Shown piece after piece: positions 1-6,046 of a stretch of DNA of 10,916 bases. Position 1 is the first letter of the stretch; each line of letters starts with the position of its first letter. Origin of the DNA: Rhodanobacteraceae bacterium (lineage in GTDB: Bacteria > Pseudomonadota > Gammaproteobacteria > Xanthomonadales > Rhodanobacteraceae). The position numbers and the translations under genes are program-made. The notes below the pieces were generated by a model. That model made no database searches. It saw nothing but the letters and a program-made list of their open reading frames with translations, and was not told the origin of the DNA. The stretch is from positions 1 to 10,916 of the forward strand of contig JAICHS010000064.1 of assembly GCA_025924775.1 (NCBI GenBank), written 5' to 3'.

Positions 1-398
1 GGCCCCACCTCCAGCGTGAACACCTTGTTCTTGCCGTGCCAGTCGTTGGTCAGATCCCACGTGACGGTGCTCCTGTTGGTGATGTCGATGCTGCCCGACT
101 TGTTCACCAGCTTGCCACCGCCGATCGCCGGATCGCCCTGCCAGCTGACGGTGGCGCCGGGCCCGTACGCCGGGCCGGACAACGAGAACTTGACGCCCGG
201 GTCCAGAGCCTTCAGGCCGGCGCCCGCGGAGTCGTCGAAGCGCCTGAAGTTGTTGAGGACGTCATAGATGTGCTGCGGATTATGGCTGATTTCGATCGAG
301 CGCTGGATGTGCGCGTGGCTGGGCAGGAACAGGCCCACGATCACGGCCAGGATAAACACGATGATCAGAGCGACGACGAATTCGAGCACACGGGTCAT
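1..398 (-). CDS. SRPBCC-family (polyketide cyclase-like) membrane-anchored protein, 3' end missing
   Basis: The reading frame opens at an ATG at 398 and runs off the left edge, giving 132 residues with no stop. An upstream GGAG about nine bases before the ATG supports the start. Residues 4-25 form one hydrophobic helix (EFVVALIIVFILAVIVGLFL), expected to anchor the protein in the inner membrane. The part after it begins with HIQRSIEISHNPQHIYDVL, the opening beta strand and helix typical of the START/SRPBCC ligand-binding fold: a strand, then 'I..P...VY.vl.d...'. Later residues (GPGATVSWQGD, then TVTWDL) fit the middle strands of that fold. Members bind hydrophobic ligands or have no known ligand, so no substrate can be named. 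The family assignment rests on pattern, without an alignment. It is separated from the response regulator gene by 220 bases and is probably a separate transcript. Confidence 0.75.
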   Translation of the reverse strand, partial: MTRVLEFVVALIIVFILAVIVGLFLPSHAHIQRSIEISHNPQHIYDVLNNFRRFDDSAGAGLKALDPGVKFSLSGPAYGPGATVSWQGDPAIGGGKLVNKSGSIDITNRSTVTWDLTNDWHGKNKVFTLEVG

Positions 399-495
399 GC
401 CAGGAATCTCCGAACGGCTGGTACGCTTGGTTGGCGCCTGCCCATGCCGGCAATGCCGACAGGTGCCGCGTCGTTGTGAAAAACACGAATGCCGG

Positions 496-501
496 ATGTT
501 A
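496..501 (-). promoter_or_regulatory. Weak candidate -10 element for the SRPBCC gene
   Basis: On the minus strand the hexamer TAACAT lies within GCCGCTAACATCC, about 100 bases upstream of the SRPBCC start codon. It matches the sigma-70 -10 consensus at four of six bases. No convincing -35 box is visible at 16-18 bases upstream, so this is only a candidate. The rest of the 399-618 gap shows no gene. Confidence 0.22.
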
Positions 502-596
502 GCGGCTTCGCGGGTTTCGCGCCATGCCCCCATTCGACACACGCCGGCGCGCCTTCAGGTTGCCTCGGCGCGTCCGCGCCGCCGCGCGCAGAACTG

Positions 597-614
597 CACC
601 CGCGCAACGCGGTG
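597..614 (-). terminator. Possible weak hairpin after the response regulator gene
   Basis: On the minus strand, four bases past the response regulator stop, CACCGCG and CGCGGGTG can pair around a short TTG loop with one bulged G. No T-run follows, so this is not a canonical intrinsic terminator. It could be an RNA 3'-end stabiliser or chance in GC-rich DNA. Confidence 0.25.
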
Positions 615-618
615 ACGC

Positions 619-1260
619 TTACACGATTCCCAGTTCGAGGGCCTTCAACACCGCCCGCGTGCGATCGCGCACGCCCAGCTTGGAAAGGATGTTGGAGACG
701 TGGTTCTTGACGGTGCCTTCGGCCACCTTCAAAGAATTGGCGATCTCTTTGTTGCTGTAGCCGCCGGACATCAGGCGCAGGATCTCGGTCTCGCGCTCGG
801 TCAAGGGGTCGGGCTGGCCGAGGCTGCTGAACTGGTTGTTGATGCGGTTGACGCCCGCCAGCAGACGCTGGGTGACGACCGGCGCGATCAGCGAGCCGCC
901 ACCGGCGACGGTCTTCACCGCATCCACCAGCTGCTCCAGCGACACGTCCTTCAGCAGATAGCCGCGCGCGCCCGCCTTGAGGCCCGCCAGCACCAACTGG
1001 TCGTCATCGAAGGTGGTCAGGATGATGGTCGGCGGCACCTTGCCGGCGGCCGACAGCTCGTTCAACACGTCCAGCCCGCTTTTGCCGGGCATGCGCATGT
1101 CCAGCAACACGACGTCGGGCTTGATCTCGGGGATCTGCTGCAGTGCGGCGACCCCGTCGTTGCATTCGGCCACCACCTGGATTTCGGGTGACAGCTCAAG
1201 CAACGAGCGGATGCCCTGGCGCACCAGTGTCTGGTCATCCACTAGACACACGGAAATCAT
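619..1260 (-). CDS. NarL/FixJ-family response regulator, LuxR-type HTH
   Basis: A 213-residue DNA-binding response regulator, expected to be phosphorylated by the histidine kinase encoded just upstream. The receiver domain (about 1-120) has the acidic pair D8-D9, the phospho-acceptor D54 in VVLLDMRMPG, T82/T83 in IILTTFD and K104 in GYLLKD, so all catalytic positions are present. The C-terminal LuxR/GerE helix-turn-helix (about 150-211) contains LTERETEILRLMSGGYSNKEI and GTVKNHVSNILSKLGVRDRT (split here; key residues E156, E158, N185, H187). The start at 1260 is preferred over an in-frame ATG 36 bases upstream because a strong GGAGAGG site lies eight bases before it and the protein then begins MISVCLVDD, as the family does. 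Its regulated genes and the signal sensed cannot be told from sequence. The kinase stop is 90 bases upstream, consistent with one operon. Confidence 0.95.
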   Translation of the reverse strand: MISVCLVDDQTLVRQGIRSLLELSPEIQVVAECNDGVAALQQIPEIKPDVVLLDMRMPGKSGLDVLNELSAAGKVPPTIILTTFDDDQLVLAGLKAGARGYLLKDVSLEQLVDAVKTVAGGGSLIAPVVTQRLLAGVNRINNQFSSLGQPDPLTERETEILRLMSGGYSNKEIANSLKVAEGTVKNHVSNILSKLGVRDRTRAVLKALELGIV

Positions 1261-1299
1261 CGATTTGCCCTCTCCAGAGAAAACCGGCGTGCCCACCCT

Positions 1300-1332
1300 G
1301 CCGGTCGCTACCGGCGACGTATGCGCCGCCGG
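1300..1332 (-). other. Two overlapping, mutually exclusive stem-loops in the kinase-regulator gap
   Basis: Two perfect 6-bp stems share the bases around 1311-1315. One pairs 1300-1305 with 1310-1315 around a 4-base loop. The other pairs 1311-1316 with 1327-1332 around a 10-base loop. They cannot form at the same time. They lie 40-70 bases before the response regulator start, in the transcribed space between the two genes. Such hairpins can tune relative expression or mark a processing site, but short GC stems are common in DNA of this composition. Confidence 0.35.
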
Positions 1333-1350
1333 ACGTCATTGCACACCAGC

Positions 1351-2562
1351 TTACGTCACGTTTTCCATCGGCAGTGACGCTTCCAGCATGAACCCGCGAT
1401 CGTGCTGCGTCTGGATGGCCAGCTTGCCCCCGACCGCCGCCAGGCGCTCACGCATGCCGGTCAAGCCGTTGCCGGGCTTGAACTCGCCCGCGCCGCGGCC
1501 ATCGTCGCTGGCCTTCAGCATCAGCTTGCCGCCCTCGCCTTCCTCGAAGCGCAGCCACAGGTTGCGTGCACGCGCATGTCGCACCGCGTTGGTGATGATT
1601 TCCTGGGTGCAGCGCAGCAGCACCTGCGCGCGCCGCGAATCGCCTACCGCGAAGCGCGGCGGCAATTCCAGGTGCACCGCGAGCCCCGGCACGCCTTCGG
1701 TCAAATCACGCAGGGCGTCGGTCAACTGGATGCCCTCGTCGTCGCGCAGTTCGCTGACCACCTCGCGCACATCGGCCAGCAGCCGCTTGGCGGTGTTGCG
1801 CGCGCGCGTGACGTGGTCGAACGCGGCCTCGTTGACCACCAGGTGTCCGGCCACTTCCAGGTTGAGGCTGAGCGCCGTCAGGTGATGGCCGACCAGGTCG
1901 TGCAGCTCGCGCGCGATGCGCATGCGCTCGGACAGCCGGCTGGATTCCGCCAGCAGCGCGCGCGTGGCGCGCAGTTCCGAATTCAGCTGGCGCTGCTCTT
2001 CGCGCGCATTGGCCTGCTGGCGCACCACTTCGGAGGCGATGAACACGATCACCGAGTTGCCGAAGTACAGGCCCGCCTGCAGCGTCGCCCCGCCCAGCGT
2101 GAAATGCGGAAACGCCCAGGTGGCGAACACCGCGATGCAGGCGACGTTCTGCAGCACCAGCCAGGCGATCGCGGCCGGCAGCGGCAGCAGCCACGGCAGC
2201 ACCATGCCCACCACCATCAGCAGCAATGCGCCCACGCCGCTGGCGCTGAACCAGGAAATCGCGAGCGCCGAACAGGTCAGCACCAGTAAGCCCAGCAACT
2301 TCACGCTCCAGTAGCGGCGCGAGTCGAGGCTCCGAGTCAGCAGCCAGTACGCCACGCCGAACACCGCGTAGCTGAGCGCCCACAACAGGATGTCGGTGTG
2401 GTTCTGCGCGTGCAGGGCGCGCGCGACGTGCACCGGGTTGCTGCCTTCGGACAACGCGCTGGACATCCAGTCGCGCTGGATCAACGGCACGCCCACGCAG
2501 GCGTACGTGATGAACCCCGCGAACCGCAGCAGGGCGACGTGGCTGATCGAGAGGTGTCGCAC
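1351..2562 (-). CDS. Membrane sensor histidine kinase (HisKA_3/NarX-type dimerisation domain)
   Basis: A 403-residue sensor kinase pairing with the downstream response regulator. About the first 180 residues are an integral membrane sensor with roughly five or six hydrophobic segments (around 10-28, 58-75, 88-104, 108-125, 127-149 and 163-180) and no large periplasmic domain. A short coiled region (181-212) leads to the HisKA_3 motif ERMRIARELHDLVGHHLTAL with phospho-acceptor H221. The ATPase domain shows E321 and N325 in QEIITNAVRHA (N box), DDGRGAG at 353-359, and GNGLTGMRERL at 364-374. All catalytic elements look intact. The start is a GTG at 2562, giving MRHLSISHVALLRF. There is no in-frame ATG nearby and no good Shine-Dalgarno, so the start is less certain than the rest. 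The signal is unknown; the layout resembles kinases that sense the membrane itself, such as DesK, but that is only a resemblance. Confidence 0.93.
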   Translation of the reverse strand: MRHLSISHVALLRFAGFITYACVGVPLIQRDWMSSALSEGSNPVHVARALHAQNHTDILLWALSYAVFGVAYWLLTRSLDSRRYWSVKLLGLLVLTCSALAISWFSASGVGALLLMVVGMVLPWLLPLPAAIAWLVLQNVACIAVFATWAFPHFTLGGATLQAGLYFGNSVIVFIASEVVRQQANAREEQRQLNSELRATRALLAESSRLSERMRIARELHDLVGHHLTALSLNLEVAGHLVVNEAAFDHVTRARNTAKRLLADVREVVSELRDDEGIQLTDALRDLTEGVPGLAVHLELPPRFAVGDSRRAQVLLRCTQEIITNAVRHARARNLWLRFEEGEGGKLMLKASDDGRGAGEFKPGNGLTGMRERLAAVGGKLAIQTQHDRGFMLEASLPMENVT

Positions 2563-2567
2563 GCGCC

Positions 2568-2573
2568 GATCAT
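2568..2573 (-). promoter_or_regulatory. Candidate -10 box for the kinase-regulator operon
   Basis: On the minus strand a TATGAT hexamer (five of six matches to TATAAT) ends six bases before the proposed GTG start of the kinase. If used, transcription would begin almost at the start codon, giving a leaderless or near-leaderless mRNA, which would fit the missing Shine-Dalgarno. No good -35 element is seen. Confidence 0.3.
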
Positions 2574-2635
2574 AACCCAGCGGCCGCGCCGGCGGGCCGC
2601 CCGCGCGGCCGCTTTCGCGACAACGGTGGGTGGCA

Positions 2636-2644
2636 TGCGATAAT
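2636..2644 (+). promoter_or_regulatory. Candidate extended -10 promoter for the GNAT-min cluster
   Basis: TGCGATAAT at 2636-2644 contains an extended -10 TG and a GATAAT hexamer (five of six matches). It lies 57 bases before the acetyltransferase ATG in the 138-base divergent region. The -35 region is poor (TTTCGC is the nearest candidate), which an extended -10 can compensate for. Confidence 0.4.
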
Positions 2645-2700
2645 GCCGAATTGACGGCTGCCGAGACGGCCGCTCGCGGCCCGCAATCAGAATCCACGCC

Positions 2701-3315
2701 ATGACGTTGACGCCAAACCTTACCCTTCGCGATGTACGCGCGGATGACCTCGCCGCCGTGATGGGGCTCAACAACACCGCGGGGGCATCCATCCTGCCGC
2801 TGGACGCCGCCCAACTCGACCGCTTCTTCCACCACGCCGACTATTTCCGGGTTGCCGAAGTGGACGGCCATCTGGCCGGGTTCCTGATCGCGCTGCGCGA
2901 CACCACGCCGCACACAAGCTCCAACTTCCAGTGGTTCCGCGCGCATTGCGAGCACTTCGTGTACATCGACCGCGTGGTGATCGGCGACCTGCACCGGGGC
3001 CACGGTCTGGGCCGCATGTTCTACGCCGACGTGCAAAGCTACGCCGAGGTGCGCTCGCCCAACCTTGCCTGCGAGGTATTCCTGGAACCGCGCGACGACG
3101 TGGCCGTGCTGTTCCACGGCATCTTCGGGTTCCACGAGGCCGGCCAGCAGGTGATGCCCGAATCGGGCCGCCGCGTCAGCCTGCTGATCAAGCAACTGGA
3201 GTGCTACCCGTTCGTGCGCGATACCTACGCCCGCGGGTTGCCCGCCTTGCCGTGGCTGGCACAACGCGAATTACCGACCGGCGCAACCGTGCTGCGCGCG
3301 GCGGGCCAGGCATGA
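2701..3315 (+). CDS. GNAT-family N-acetyltransferase
   Basis: A 204-residue protein of the GCN5-related acetyltransferase fold, which moves an acetyl group from acetyl-CoA to an amine. The N-terminal strand and first helix read LTLRDVRADDLAAVMGLNN, a common GNAT opening. The acetyl-CoA pyrophosphate-binding loop is RGHGLG at 99-104, after the strand YIDRVVIG. The distal motif VLFHGIFGFHEAG (136-148) fits the family's 'fyek.GF' segment. The substrate cannot be predicted. The stop codon overlaps the minC start (ATGA), so the two are almost certainly co-transcribed and probably translationally coupled. That suggests a link with cell division or shared expression only. The start ATG has no strong Shine-Dalgarno, but no better in-frame start is seen, and the frame matches the domain. 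Confidence 0.88.
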   Translation: MTLTPNLTLRDVRADDLAAVMGLNNTAGASILPLDAAQLDRFFHHADYFRVAEVDGHLAGFLIALRDTTPHTSSNFQWFRAHCEHFVYIDRVVIGDLHRGHGLGRMFYADVQSYAEVRSPNLACEVFLEPRDDVAVLFHGIFGFHEAGQQVMPESGRRVSLLIKQLECYPFVRDTYARGLPALPWLAQRELPTGATVLRAAGQA

Positions 3316-4085
3316 ACGCACGCCCGTCCGGCGCCAGCGCCGAAGCCCTGGAAGCCGCGGACCTGCGCTTCGGACAGGTCGGCATCGCCAACGTGCGCGT
3401 GCGCAGCACCGATCCCGCGGCCTTGCGCACGGCACTTGAAATCCGCGTACGCGAAGCCCCGGCGCTGTTCGAACGCGCGCCGGTGGTGGTCGACCTGTCG
3501 TTCCTGCCGACACAGCCGGACGACGCCACCGTGGGGGCGTTGCTCGGGGGCATCCGCGGCGCCGGCATGCTGCCGGTCGGCCTGGCCTATGGCGATGACG
3601 CCACCGACGCGCTGGCACGGCGGCTCCACCTGCCACTGATTGCCAAGTTTCGTGCCCAGTTCGAACGCACGGCACACCCTGCCGACCCGGCCACGCCGCC
3701 CGTGGAACGCACGGCCCGCGACGTCACGCCCGCGGCCCCGCCGCAGCCCGGCGAGGCCGTTACCGCTTTACAGCACCACCAGCAGGTACGCACCGGCCAG
3801 CAGGTGTATGCCCAGGGTTGCGACCTGGTGGTGGTCGGCACGGTGGCCAACGGCGCCGAAGTGCTGGCCGATGGCAACATCCACGTGTACGGCGCATTGC
3901 GCGGACGTGCTTTCGCGGGCGCGCTGGGCGACAAGGCCGCGCGCATCTTCTGCAGCGAGTTCCGCGCCGAAATCGTTTCGATCGCCGGCCACTACCGCGT
4001 GTTCGAGGAATTGCCCGCGGACGTTGCGGGACACGCCGTGCAGATCCGGCTGGAGCAGGAACGCCTGCAGATCATCCCGTTGTGA
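3312..4085 (+). CDS. minC: Septum site-determining protein MinC
   Basis: MinC is the FtsZ-polymerisation inhibitor of the Min system, recruited to the membrane by MinD to block division near the poles. The 257-residue product has an N-terminal MinC_N domain (about 16-118; FGQVGIANVRVRSTD, then PVVVDLSFL), a Pro/Ala-rich linker (about 120-150), and a C-terminal beta-helix domain (about 155-257) that binds MinD and FtsZ tails. The C-domain signature RTGQQVYAQGCDLVVVG is at 160-176, followed by ADGNIHVYGALRGRAFAGA and IFCSEFRAEIVSIAG. It is somewhat longer than the E. coli protein because of the linker. The start was chosen at 3312 because it overlaps the acetyltransferase stop (ATGA) and gives the expected N-terminus. 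The frame remains open upstream, but that stretch lies inside the acetyltransferase gene. Confidence 0.97.
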   Translation: MNARPSGASAEALEAADLRFGQVGIANVRVRSTDPAALRTALEIRVREAPALFERAPVVVDLSFLPTQPDDATVGALLGGIRGAGMLPVGLAYGDDATDALARRLHLPLIAKFRAQFERTAHPADPATPPVERTARDVTPAAPPQPGEAVTALQHHQQVRTGQQVYAQGCDLVVVGTVANGAEVLADGNIHVYGALRGRAFAGALGDKAARIFCSEFRAEIVSIAGHYRVFEELPADVAGHAVQIRLEQERLQIIPL

Positions 4086-4109
4086 CACCAAACATTCAGA
4101 CGCCGCCCT

Positions 4110-4115
4110 GATAAT
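4110..4115 (+). promoter_or_regulatory. Weak candidate -10 element before minD
   Basis: A GATAAT hexamer lies 53 bases before the minD TTG, in the 83-base minC-minD gap. No matching -35 box is visible. It could give extra transcription of minD and minE independent of minC, but transcription through from minC is equally likely. Confidence 0.22.
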
Positions 4116-4168
4116 CGGCGCGATTGACCACCCCTCACCCACGCACCTGCATCCACGGAGCACTTCCC

Positions 4169-4981
4169 TTGACCGAAACCATCGTCATCACCTCCGGCAA
4201 GGGCGGCGTCGGCAAGACCACCACGTCCGCCTCGCTCGCCACCGGCCTGGCCCGGCGCGGCCACAAGACCGCCGTCATCGATTTCGACGTCGGCCTGCGC
4301 AACCTCGACCTCATCATGGGTTGCGAGCGGCGCGTGGTGTACGACTTCGTCAACGTGATCCAGAACGAAGCCACGCTGAAGCAGGCGCTGATCCGCGACA
4401 AGCGCTACGACAACCTGTACGTGCTGGCCGCCTCGCAGACCCGTGACAAGGAGGCATTGACGCAGGATGGCGTGGAGCGCGTGCTGGACGAACTGGCCAA
4501 GGACAGTTTCGACTATGTCGTGTGCGACTCGCCCGCGGGCATCGAGAAAGGCGCGCACCTGGCGATGTATTTCGCCGATCGCGCGGTGGTGGTGGTGAAT
4601 CCGGAAGTTTCCAGCGTGCGCGATTCCGACCGCATCCTGGGCCTGTTGTCATCCAAGACGCGGCGCGCCGAAAAGGGCGAAGGCCCCGGCCCGCAGCACC
4701 TGCTGCTGACGCGCTACAACCCGGTGCGCGTGGAAGCCGGCGAGATGATGAGCGTGCACGACGTCGAGGAAATCCTGGGCATTCCGATACTGGGCGTGAT
4801 CCCGGAATCCGAGCAGGTGCTGGCCGCCTCCAACTCGGGCGTGCCGGTGATCCACGACGCCGAATCCATCGCCGGCCAGGCCTACGCCGACGCGGTCGGG
4901 CGGCTGCTGGGCGACGACCTGCCGATGCGCTTCCTGGAAGCGCCCAAGAAGGGTTTCTTCAAACGGATGTTCGGTACCTGA
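4169..4981 (+). CDS. minD: Septum site-determining ATPase MinD
   Basis: MinD is a ParA/MinD-family ATPase that binds the membrane as an ATP dimer, recruits MinC and is released by MinE, producing pole-to-pole oscillation. The deviant Walker A motif GKGGVGKTTT spans 10-19 with signature lysine K11 and catalytic-site lysine K16. Switch I holds D38 and D40 in VIDFDVGLRNLDLIMG. Walker B is around DYVVCDSPAGIEKGA. The C-terminus KKGFFKRMFGT is the amphipathic membrane-targeting helix. I chose the TTG start at 4169 over an in-frame ATG at 4124. A GGAG lies eight bases upstream, the protein then begins (L/M)TETIVITSGKGG as in other MinD proteins, and the 270-residue length equals that of E. coli MinD. 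The longer form would add 15 unrelated residues. Confidence 0.97.
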   Translation: MTETIVITSGKGGVGKTTTSASLATGLARRGHKTAVIDFDVGLRNLDLIMGCERRVVYDFVNVIQNEATLKQALIRDKRYDNLYVLAASQTRDKEALTQDGVERVLDELAKDSFDYVVCDSPAGIEKGAHLAMYFADRAVVVVNPEVSSVRDSDRILGLLSSKTRRAEKGEGPGPQHLLLTRYNPVRVEAGEMMSVHDVEEILGIPILGVIPESEQVLAASNSGVPVIHDAESIAGQAYADAVGRLLGDDLPMRFLEAPKKGFFKRMFGT

Positions 4982-4991
4982 GGAGGACGCC

Positions 4992-5261
4992 ATGAGCTTG
5001 CTCGATTTCCTGCGCCCACGCCCCAAGAACACGGCCAACATCGCCCGCGAGCGCCTGCGCATCATCGTCGCGCAGGAACGCGCGACGCGCGACGGCCCCG
5101 ATTACCTGCCGCTGCTGCGCAACGAACTGCTGGAAGTCATCCGCAAATACGTGCATGTGGATACCGACGCGGTGCAGATCAACCTCGAACGCAGCAGCGA
5201 CGGCGAAGTGCTGGAACTGTCGGTGGCGTTGCCCGAAGTCAAGGCGGCCACGGGCACCTGA
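4992..5261 (+). CDS. minE: Cell division topological specificity factor MinE
   Basis: MinE stimulates MinD ATPase activity and so sets the oscillation that leaves mid-cell free of MinC. The 89-residue length is normal. Residues 1-10 (MSLLDFLRPR) are the membrane-binding N-terminal amphipathic helix. NTANIARERLRIIVAQERA (13-31) is the anti-MinCD region that contacts MinD. The remainder (about 34-84: PDYLPLLRNELLEVIRKYV, then VQINLE and VLELSVALP) is the dimeric topological-specificity domain. It lies 10 bases after minD, with a strong AGGAGGA ribosome site that begins at the last base of the minD stop. That implies high, coupled translation with minD. Confidence 0.97.
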   Translation: MSLLDFLRPRPKNTANIARERLRIIVAQERATRDGPDYLPLLRNELLEVIRKYVHVDTDAVQINLERSSDGEVLELSVALPEVKAATGT

Positions 5262-5289
5262 GCGTACCCTGCCGTGCGTGTCGACTGAC

Positions 5290-5850
5290 ATGAACGCGAC
5301 GTTTCCCGCCCACCCGCCGAGCGCCCTGCGCGCATCGTCCCCACTTCCGGGCGAGATCGGGGGCGAGGGGACCGCGGCGCCCGGTGCAACGGTCGTTCGT
5401 ATTGCCGACATCGGCTTTGAGGCGCCCTCCGCGTTGCTCGCGCGCCACGGGCTGGAGCTGGTGCGCGTCGCCGACAATGCAGCGATACCCGGCAGCTACT
5501 GGGGCGAGCCCGAAGCCGGCGTGATCGCATCCCGGGTTTACGCCCGTGCGGACACGCCGGTGCACTCGCTGCTGCACGAAGCCTGCCACCTGCTGGTGGC
5601 CGATCCCGCGCGGCGCGCAGCCATCCACACCGACGCCAGCGATTCCCTGGAAGAGGAAGACGCGACCTGTTACCTGCAGATCGTGCTGGCCGATGCCGTC
5701 CCCGGCTTCGGGCGCGCGCGCGCGCTGGCCGACATGGACGCGTGGGGCTACTCGTTCCGGCTGGGTTCGGCACGCGCATGGTTTGAACGCGATGCCGAAG
5801 ACGCGCGTGCATTCCTGGAAGCGCGCGGTCTGCTGCCGCGGCCTGCTTGA
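5290..5850 (+). CDS. Uncharacterised protein with an HExxH metal-binding motif
   Basis: I do not recognise this 186-residue protein as a named family. Its core (about 35-186) carries HEACH at 96-100 inside VHSLLHEACHLLV, the zinc-binding helix of many metallopeptidases. A downstream glutamate cluster at 121-123 in LEEEDATCYLQI could supply the third ligand, the spacing seen in ImmA/IrrE-like (DUF955) and related proteins. The C-terminus (AWGYSFRLGSARAWFERDAE) looks like a helical tail. No signal peptide or membrane segment is evident, so it is probably cytoplasmic. It begins 28 bases after minE and is likely co-transcribed with the min genes. Residues 1-34 are low complexity and overlap a palindromic repeat, so the true N-terminus is uncertain. 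The ATG lacks a good Shine-Dalgarno, and an in-frame GTG lies 12 bases upstream. Peptidase activity is inferred from the motif alone. Confidence 0.75.
   Translation: MNATFPAHPPSALRASSPLPGEIGGEGTAAPGATVVRIADIGFEAPSALLARHGLELVRVADNAAIPGSYWGEPEAGVIASRVYARADTPVHSLLHEACHLLVADPARRAAIHTDASDSLEEEDATCYLQIVLADAVPGFGRARALADMDAWGYSFRLGSARAWFERDAEDARAFLEARGLLPRPA
5338..5371. repeat. Imperfect palindromic element inside the HExxH gene's 5' end
   Basis: The segment begins TCCCC (5338-5342) and ends with the exact complement GGGGA (5367-5371), with further partial pairing inside (TTCCGG against CGGGGG). It resembles the short CCCC...GGGG intergenic palindromes scattered through many proteobacterial genomes. 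In frame it encodes SSPLPGEIGGEGT, a low-complexity stretch unlike the rest of the protein. No second copy occurs in this window, so the repeat status is inferred. Confidence 0.4.
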
Positions 5851-5856
5851 CGGTCC

Positions 5857-5878
5857 GCGGCACTCGGCCGCCGTTTCT
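5857..5878 (+). terminator. Candidate terminator after the HExxH gene
   Basis: GCGGC (5857-5861) pairs with GCCGC (5867-5871) around a 5-base loop, followed by CGTTTCT. The stem is short and the T-run is only three, so it is weak at best. It lies seven bases after the stop and before the next promoter, where a terminator would be expected. Confidence 0.35.
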
Positions 5879-5893
5879 ACCGTTGATATCGAC

Positions 5894-5924
5894 TTGACGC
5901 GGACGCGCACCGTTCCGCTACCAT
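5894..5924 (+). promoter_or_regulatory. Candidate sigma-70 promoter for the fluoride riboswitch operon
   Basis: A TTGACG -35 box (5894-5899; five of six matches) and a TACCAT -10 box (5919-5924; four of six) are separated by 19 bases, slightly longer than ideal. The predicted start near 5931 falls just before the riboswitch aptamer, which strongly supports the placement. Confidence 0.55.
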
Positions 5925-5935
5925 GCGCGCTGCAC

Positions 5936-5990
5936 ACGGGAGATGGCATGCCTCCCTGAACCGCCGGTTCGCCGGCTGATGATGCCTACG
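5936..5990 (+). ncRNA. Fluoride riboswitch (crcB RNA motif) aptamer
   Basis: All parts of the fluoride aptamer are visible. GGGAG (5938-5942) pairs with CTCCC (5952-5956) as P1. A second stem GCCGG-TTCG-CCGGC (5963-5976) has a perfect 5-bp helix and a UUCG tetraloop. GGCAT in the first loop (5945-5949) is complementary to ATGCC (5982-5986), forming the long-range pseudoknot. The conserved segments GGGAGATGGCATGCCTCCC, TGAACCGCC and GGCTGATGATGCCTACG match the known consensus. The RNA binds fluoride through clustered magnesium ions and turns on fluoride-resistance genes. The next gene, 80 bases downstream, is crcB, the classic target. Recognised by pattern, not by a covariance-model search. 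Confidence 0.95.
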
Positions 5991-6035
5991 CCACCGGGTT
6001 TCCGGCGCGTAGGTGTTGCGTCCGCAAAACGCAGC
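5985..6035 (+). promoter_or_regulatory. Putative expression platform: alternative hairpins after the fluoride aptamer
   Basis: CCTACGC (5985-5991) is perfectly complementary to GCGTAGG (6007-6013), with an inner CCGG/CCGG helix (5994-5997 with 6002-6005) capped by GTTT. The 5' arm uses the last two pseudoknot bases and the conserved CCTACG of the aptamer, so fluoride-bound aptamer and this hairpin should compete. A second stem follows (6015-6021 with 6029-6035, one G-U pair). Neither is followed by a T-run. Control may therefore act on translation or through Rho, and not by a classic intrinsic terminator. Confidence 0.6.
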
Positions 6036-6046
6036 GCGCACGGTTC

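Noticed and set aside
1402..2289. Long plus-strand open frame opposite the histidine kinase
   Set aside because: It is antisense to a well-supported kinase, with low-complexity Gln/Arg/His composition and no domain.
2563..3264. N-terminal extension of the kinase frame across the divergent region into the acetyltransferase gene
   Set aside because: The added residues are antisense to a clear GNAT gene and unlike any sensor domain; the membrane sensor begins right after the GTG at 2562.
2639..4133. Similar GATAAT...TTGAC arrangements before the acetyltransferase (2639) and minD (4110), as a possible shared regulatory motif
   Set aside because: Only short hexamers agree, spacing differs, and the order is reversed relative to a normal promoter; chance is likely.
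5948..5959. Tiny ATG-CCT-CCC-TGA open frame inside the fluoride aptamer
   Set aside because: All its bases are explained by conserved aptamer structure, and it has no ribosome site.
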